The translations under genes were made by a program, and so were the position numbers. Of a stretch of 64,000 nucleotides of DNA, positions 59,228 to 64,000 are shown one piece after another. Source of the stretch: Vitellaria paradoxa (taxonomy: Eukaryota; Streptophyta; Magnoliopsida; Ericales; Sapotaceae); assembly GCA_019916065.1 (NCBI GenBank), contig CM034240.1:33121149-33185148 (forward strand), in the 5' to 3' direction. Below the pieces are notes generated by a model. That model was not told the DNA's origin, searched no databases, and saw nothing but the letters and a program-made list of their open reading frames with translations. Position 1 is the stretch's first letter, and each line of letters starts with the position of its first letter.

Positions 59228-59391
59228 TGGCTCAAAGGATTTTCTTTTCTTTCTTTATGGGGCTTCTTCTGTCAACTATCAGTCTGCACATGCCATGCAC
59301 CAACCACGGAGCTGAGGCTTTTCTGTCTTTTTCGGACTTTTTGTATAAAAAAGATGAACCAAACTGCTATTCAATGAATATATTATGCTAA
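59228..59391 (+). other. Small ORF with signal-peptide-like start, doubtful
   Basis: From the ATG at 59228, 54 codons: MAQRIFFSFFMGLLLSTISL is hydrophobic enough to be a signal peptide, followed by a short tail with three Cys. No family is recognised, no intron or TATA box is evident, and the surroundings are AT-rich. It may be chance. Confidence 0.2.
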
Positions 59392-59498
59392 ATATATGAG
59401 ATAAGACTACTCTTTAATTTTTCTTGGTTGTTGCAATAACATGCAAGAGCTTGTTTTTCCACTGCTCGTCACCTTACATCACCCACGTTCTGCCCCAT

Positions 59499-59505
<7 letters not shown>

Positions 59506-59566
<61 letters not shown>
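59506..59566. repeat. (TC)n microsatellite
   Basis: About 30 TC dinucleotides after a C run. Confidence 0.98.
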
Positions 59567-59567
<1 letters not shown>

Positions 59568-59840
59568 GTATATTGACGTTGTTTGGAGTTATTTAAAAAA
59601 ATATATAAAATCTTACAAACACGAATTACGAAATTATAAAATTTAAATTATTTACTTAATACACGAAACACAAGACATTAATTTTTTTAATTTTATACAC
59701 TTTTATACAACTCCAAACACACCCATTATATTTTGAGTAAAAAGGCCTCCAGCCTTGAAGATGACATTGAATAACTAGTTGTTGGAAATATTATTTTTCC
59801 TCCACCCCACACATATATATTTTGTAAATGTATATATTTG

Positions 59841-59983
59841 CGGGCTGTTTAGTTTATCAAAATTTATTAATTTTTACTAATTTTTACATTTTGTTTCAAT
59901 TAAATTTTATCACATATCACTTTTACATCAAATTTTTATACTTTTACTATATTTTTTTATTAAATTTTTATCAACCAAACACC
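59841..59983 (-). mobile_element. MITE family B copy
   Basis: GGGCTGTTTAGTTT start, ATCAACCAAACACC end. Core CATATCACTTTTACATCAAA. Ends and core are better kept than in most copies. Confidence 0.6.
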
Positions 59984-60671
59984 TATGTATTAATTGGGTC
60001 AAAACTGTCACTAAATTCGTTCAATATTCCACACTTTGAAGTCTTCAAAATCTGCTTGGCTACCCAACAAAAGAAGTTAAAGATAGAAGTTCTGGAAATT
60101 GGTCGGTTGAAATTTGTGCTTTCAGATGTGTCATGTGAATATGATACATGGTATGGTATGGTATGGTACGACGTACCTCGCTAGTTGTGGGGTTCTACTG
60201 CAAACTATTTATGTACTCTCTGCAACTTCTCCAATTCATTAATCGGTGTCTTTTAAAATCAAAGCGAATTCAGAAAGTAATAGTGCGAGCAAAATAAAAT
60301 TAATTTCACCTCCCCAAAAAATATACCATCCATAAATGATGGACATCTTAAGAGCTACCACAGCAACTACATGAATCACATGTACCATGTATGGAGCTTT
60401 AAGTTTGGTTTTTGAGCATTAATACCCACTTGTGCCGAGCAATACAAGTTGCCTTTGAAATGCACATTAATCAATGCCGAGTACTGCTATTTTTATATTG
60501 CCCCCAATGTATAACAACAAGAAACGTTTGTTAACTAGCAATCATTGGGTATTGCGAATAAGAATAAAAAATAAATAAATGTGTTTCGATAAAATTATTT
60601 ACGTTCACAACGGTTAAAGTATCATCTTATTAACTTTAAAATTCTCTGTAAGTTATATGGTACTATAGAAA

Positions 60672-60674
<3 letters not shown>

Positions 60675-60712
<38 letters not shown>
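60675..60712. repeat. (AT)n microsatellite
   Basis: About 19 AT dinucleotides. Confidence 0.97.
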
Positions 60713-60718
<6 letters not shown>

Positions 60719-63700
60719 TCCTAACCTAGTAAATAAAATCAAAACACTCATACTAGTACTCCTCACTTTTAATTTCACTCCGTTACATTCTATTTAGGAA
60801 ATTTCTCGTTTTTTTTTTTTATTCTCCAGTTTGAATATGAATCGTATATCACAACATATTAATTAACAATGTTAATTAATATTTAAGAAAAAATTATTAA
60901 AAATTAAATTAAGATAATTAAAGTTAGATTTCTTTAATTTTATTATTTTGAAATGATAAATTCACAAATGTCTATAACTATTTTGATTATGTTTTTATTT
61001 TTATTTAATTATTTATTGATAAATTTGTTGATTCATGGCATTACAATTAGATTCCATTTGGACCTCTAAATTTTATCAAAAAAATACTAAATCTTCAAAA
61101 GTTACCAATTTTTGTGTCGTTGCATAAATTTCAAAATTATAATTTTTATCAATTTTTACTAATTTTTTTGACATTTCAAACGAACCCCTAATATTATACC
61201 ATGCTTAATGAACAAGCATATAATTGGATATTAGGTCTTAGGTTTGACTTTGTGAACCAAATCATTCCATGAGAGATGATAAACAAATTGGGAGTAAATA
61301 CTAACAATGGGATCAACACGTTGTAGTTGGGGAATATGATACAGGAATAACACAGCTAGCCGATTGGATAGTCAATGACTCAATGGGTTGATTTAGTTCA
61401 TGCGGTAGCAAAATTGTTCAACTAGCGTTGGGCTATACGACAATATAAAAAAATTGTGGCAAATTTATGATCCCGCCAGTTTTATAAAAATACATGTTGT
61501 TATTTTCTCATTTTGATTGTTAAATGACAACATTTTTATTTAAAAGAGAAAAAGATTTAAGATATGCGGAAAGGATTGTTTGGAGACGTGGTAGGCATTT
61601 AAGTGCCAACACGTGATGGATATCTAGTCATCTGTCTCTCCAACACATTGGCGACGGCGAATGTAGGTGAGGAGGGAGCTACCTTACTCTCTTTACTCTT
61701 TACACCACTACTCACGTTCCAATACCAAAACCCCTTTCCGAATGTGGTCTAATTACTCGAGATGGTTAATGTGGGTATCAATCTATATTAACTTATAAAA
61801 GCCAAACAATGCAAGGAAAGTAGGTTAAATACTTTTGATCTTATTGAAACTCTATTTGCCTTTTGAGCTTTTCACTCTTCTTCAACTAGTGTTAACCGAT
61901 AATCTTTTTTAGGTATCCAGCAAGGAAGTAGAGGATATAGTGCATTCCTATTCATTTAGTCATCAGCGACTAACATCATTTCACCTAGAATGTTGGTCAG
62001 GCAAATCACTAGAGGCAGTTACAGATTTTTTGACACTCTAATATATATGGAATCTAAAATGAGTTAGTAAGGATGTATGAGTTACAATTTGTTGTGACAT
62101 GCTACTAACTCTATATTTTTCTTTTGTTCAAAAAACACATATAAGGATGATATGCTTATTTAAAAGATTTAGGGTTCATTTGGTATGAAATATGCTTATT
62201 TAAAAGATTTAGGGTTGATTTGGTACGAAGGAATGAAAAGTGAACGGAATGAAAATGGGAAGAAATGAAATTTTCTTCCTTCAAGAATGGAAAATTTTAT
62301 TTCCTTTATGTTGTTTGGTTAGAAGGAAAAAAAATGGGAAAAATAGTGTTTAAAGTGTAATTTTTTTAAATAAAATGGGACTGATTTTTTGAAAAATTTA
62401 ACATTTCTATCTCTCGTCTCTCTCTTTCTCTCTTCTCCTTCTCACTTTCTCTCCCTTCTCACTCTCCTCTTTCCTCTTTTCCTTTTCATTTCCTCCCATT
62501 TTTAGAAGGATCAACAAATGGTGGCGCTCGTAAAAAAAATTTTCTTCTTATTCTCGTCCTTCTATTTTTTCCACTAGAACTAAACAAAGAAAATTAAGAA
62601 AGAATAACTCCTATCCTTTCTCCCCTTTTCCTTAAAAACAAAAAGCGATAAATATTAGGAGGATGGCAAATATATTTTACTTTTGCTTTCTTATGCTTCA
62701 TTCTTCTTTCACAATAAATGTTGATTTTTGGAATGTGTTAATTTAAAAATAGAATGCATTTACCATTTCCCTAAACAATAATGTCAAGACAATTAATGTT
62801 TACGTTAAAATTTCTAGGTAAATGGTATTAGCACTTCCGGAAAAAAAAAAAAAAAAAAAAAAAAACTTATTGCACTCCCTATAAGATGGAGTGGTTGAAG
62901 ATTTTGTTGAGAGTGCTAATATCACCTCCCAAATTTCTATTGTACCATTCACTTATATTATATTATATATATTGCTAAAACATTAATATTTATTGATCTA
63001 CCCTTAATATATATTTTTCAAACACAGATTACTCTACAGTTGCAATATTAATTTGAAGGGCACATGCACGGTGGTTCACTTGCAAGCCCGTGGGGCATGG
63101 CAGTTTTTGGGGCCCCTACCGTACTACTACACTATTCAATGGAGTTAATAATTTACGCGTTTTAAGCCCGGCAGAGGGACGGAAAGAGGTTGGACCTCCA
63201 AACCACATGGTTCGGAGCCAAAAGTGGGGTCTACAAACGCCACGCACAAAGCGGGTCAGAGTTGTTAATTAGTAAACGTAAAAATTATTTATGTTAATTG
63301 ATAGGTAGAAACAAAAATTGTAATAAAATTATTTTTTAAGAGTATTTATAATATTGTAAAAAAATTGATATTTATTAACGTGCGTACTCATTAAAAATTA
63401 ATAAAAATATATCATGTGATAATGTATCTCACTTTTTTATCTAGAATTTCGTTAAAGTATAAAATATTATTACGTGACAAATATTTATTGATTCTTAAAT
63501 GAATGCTCCAGCTCACTGAACAAAATTTGTAGGGAGAAAATTTTTTTTTTTTGTTAAAAATAAAAATAAGACGGTCCAAATATAGTTTTTAAATGACTTT
63601 GGGCAATTGGCCGTTGGGCTCATGGGAATACAACGCAAACCCAAAAAAGTTAGAATAAATAAATAAATAAATAAATAAATTCCGGGTCTCCGCAGCCCAA

Positions 63701-63746
63701 AAAGTCTCAGGTAGTAGTTGTCACGTTGGCCTTGCAAGCCCCGCTT

Positions 63747-63756
63747 CTATTTATTC
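63747..63756 (+). promoter_or_regulatory. Probable TATA box of the right-edge gene
   Basis: CTATTTATTC, about 35 bp before a CT-rich leader (63780-63830). A less AT-rich promoter-like stretch precedes it. Confidence 0.55.
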
Positions 63757-63835
63757 CCACCTCGCCCTCCCCCATTTCCTCACAAATCCCTCTACACCTC
63801 TGTCTCTCGCTCCTCTCTCAATATCTCTCGCAAAG

Positions 63836-63927
63836 GTGAGTTTTATCTTTTAATGAAACCATCTTCTCTTGCGCTCCCAGGAGTTTGTTCCAAAGTGTCT
63901 AGCTAAAAACTCAAATTCTCTGTGCAG
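63836..63927 (+). other. 5'-UTR intron of the right-edge gene
   Basis: 92 bp. Donor CAAAG then GTGAGT; acceptor TTCTCTGTGCAG. It lies between a CT-rich leader and the ATG, four bases after the acceptor. An AUG within the intron (63853) would be removed. Confidence 0.7.
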
Positions 63928-63931
63928 GAAA

Positions 63932-64000
63932 ATGTCTCTTATTGGGTTTTCCATAGTGGGCTTGTTGTCCCTTGTCTCAGGTGTTAATGGGTATGGTGAG
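63932..64000 (+). CDS. Secreted protein, N-terminus only; alpha-expansin is a candidate
   Basis: Only 23 codons are in the window: MSLIGFSIVGLLSLVSGVNG, then YGE. The first 20 residues form a good signal peptide: short polar start, hydrophobic core, small residues before a likely cut after Gly20. In alpha-expansins, which loosen cell walls at acid pH, a similar leader ends in (V/H)NGY or HGYGGGW before the conserved NAHATFYGG; the NGYG here fits but is too short to prove it. A GGTGAG at the very end could also be a splice donor. The start is chosen because it is the first ATG after a clear 3' splice site. Other secreted cell-wall proteins remain possible. Confidence 0.5.
   Translation, partial: MSLIGFSIVGLLSLVSGVNGYGE

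Larger units (their letters stand above)
54438..63740. other. AT-rich MITE-dense spacer before the host gene
   Basis: No gene is convincing. It contains four or five family A copies, four family B copies, a hAT-type MITE (56505-56915), a low-confidence MITE-like segment at 62168-62640 with a 38-bp direct duplication (62150-62225), and microsatellites. 63060-63270 and 63690-63740 are less AT-rich and lead into the gene promoter at the right edge. Confidence 0.65.

Noticed and set aside
59228..59391. Small secreted-peptide gene
   Set aside because: The hydrophobic start is attractive but nothing else (TATA, intron, family) supports it; listed only as doubtful.

Overview
This is plant nuclear DNA, almost certainly from an angiosperm and probably a eudicot. 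It is AT-rich and gene-poor and carries plant-specific transposon lineages: Ty1/copia, Ty3/gypsy of the Tat type, a long chromovirus-like solo LTR, a TRIM, SINEs, and hAT and other MITEs. The species cannot be read from the window. The only host gene I can support starts at the far right edge (ATG at 63932). It has a TATA-like box, a short 5'-UTR intron and a signal peptide whose end resembles alpha-expansins, and it runs off the window.

Layout. 1-3144: minus-strand copia remnant (240-bp LTR at 2905-3144, primer site, gag) cut by a 1251-bp hAT element (434-1684) with a perfect 8-bp target duplication. 3145-7244: AT-rich DNA with MITEs, a (TC)n tract and a tRNA-derived SINE. 7250-7955: a TRIM made of three LTRs and two internal segments, flanked by ACTTT. 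11807-20378: a complete but dead minus-strand copia element with 660/654-bp LTRs and GTTCT duplications; a 2688-bp solo LTR (15933-18620, TAATT duplications) sits inside it. 23568-31126: a non-autonomous 7.56-kb LTR element with 577-bp LTRs and AGTGT duplications. It has no gag or pol; its interior is a patchwork of tandem arrays and a dispersed GAGCA word. 33772-33935: a SINE with an 18-19 bp duplication. 36425-37515: an AT-rich element with long imperfect terminal inverted repeats. 39150-54432: a young Tat-type Ty3/gypsy element with 696-bp LTRs differing at 9 sites and ATCAT duplications. 54438-63740: MITE-rich spacer. 63741-64000: start of the host gene.

The most interesting unit is the Tat element. 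Besides gag, protease, RT, RNase H and integrase (sense strand, broken by several frameshifts), it carries an antisense gene downstream of integrase. That gene encodes a plant-mobile-domain protein with a C-terminal coiled coil, in two coding exons joined by an in-phase 102-bp intron (970 aa). A minus-strand TATA box at 52877-52885 and a strong splice acceptor three bases before the ATG suggest a private promoter and a roughly 2-kb leader intron. That inferred intron contains two minisatellite arrays (72-bp and 80-bp units) and a second copy of the gene's 5' end.

Insertion order can be partly read: the copia element at 11.8-20.4 kb predates the solo LTR inside it, the gag remnant at 0-2.2 kb predates its hAT insert, the 23.6-31.1 kb element is old (LTRs differ at about one site in nine by eye), and the Tat element is the youngest LTR element.
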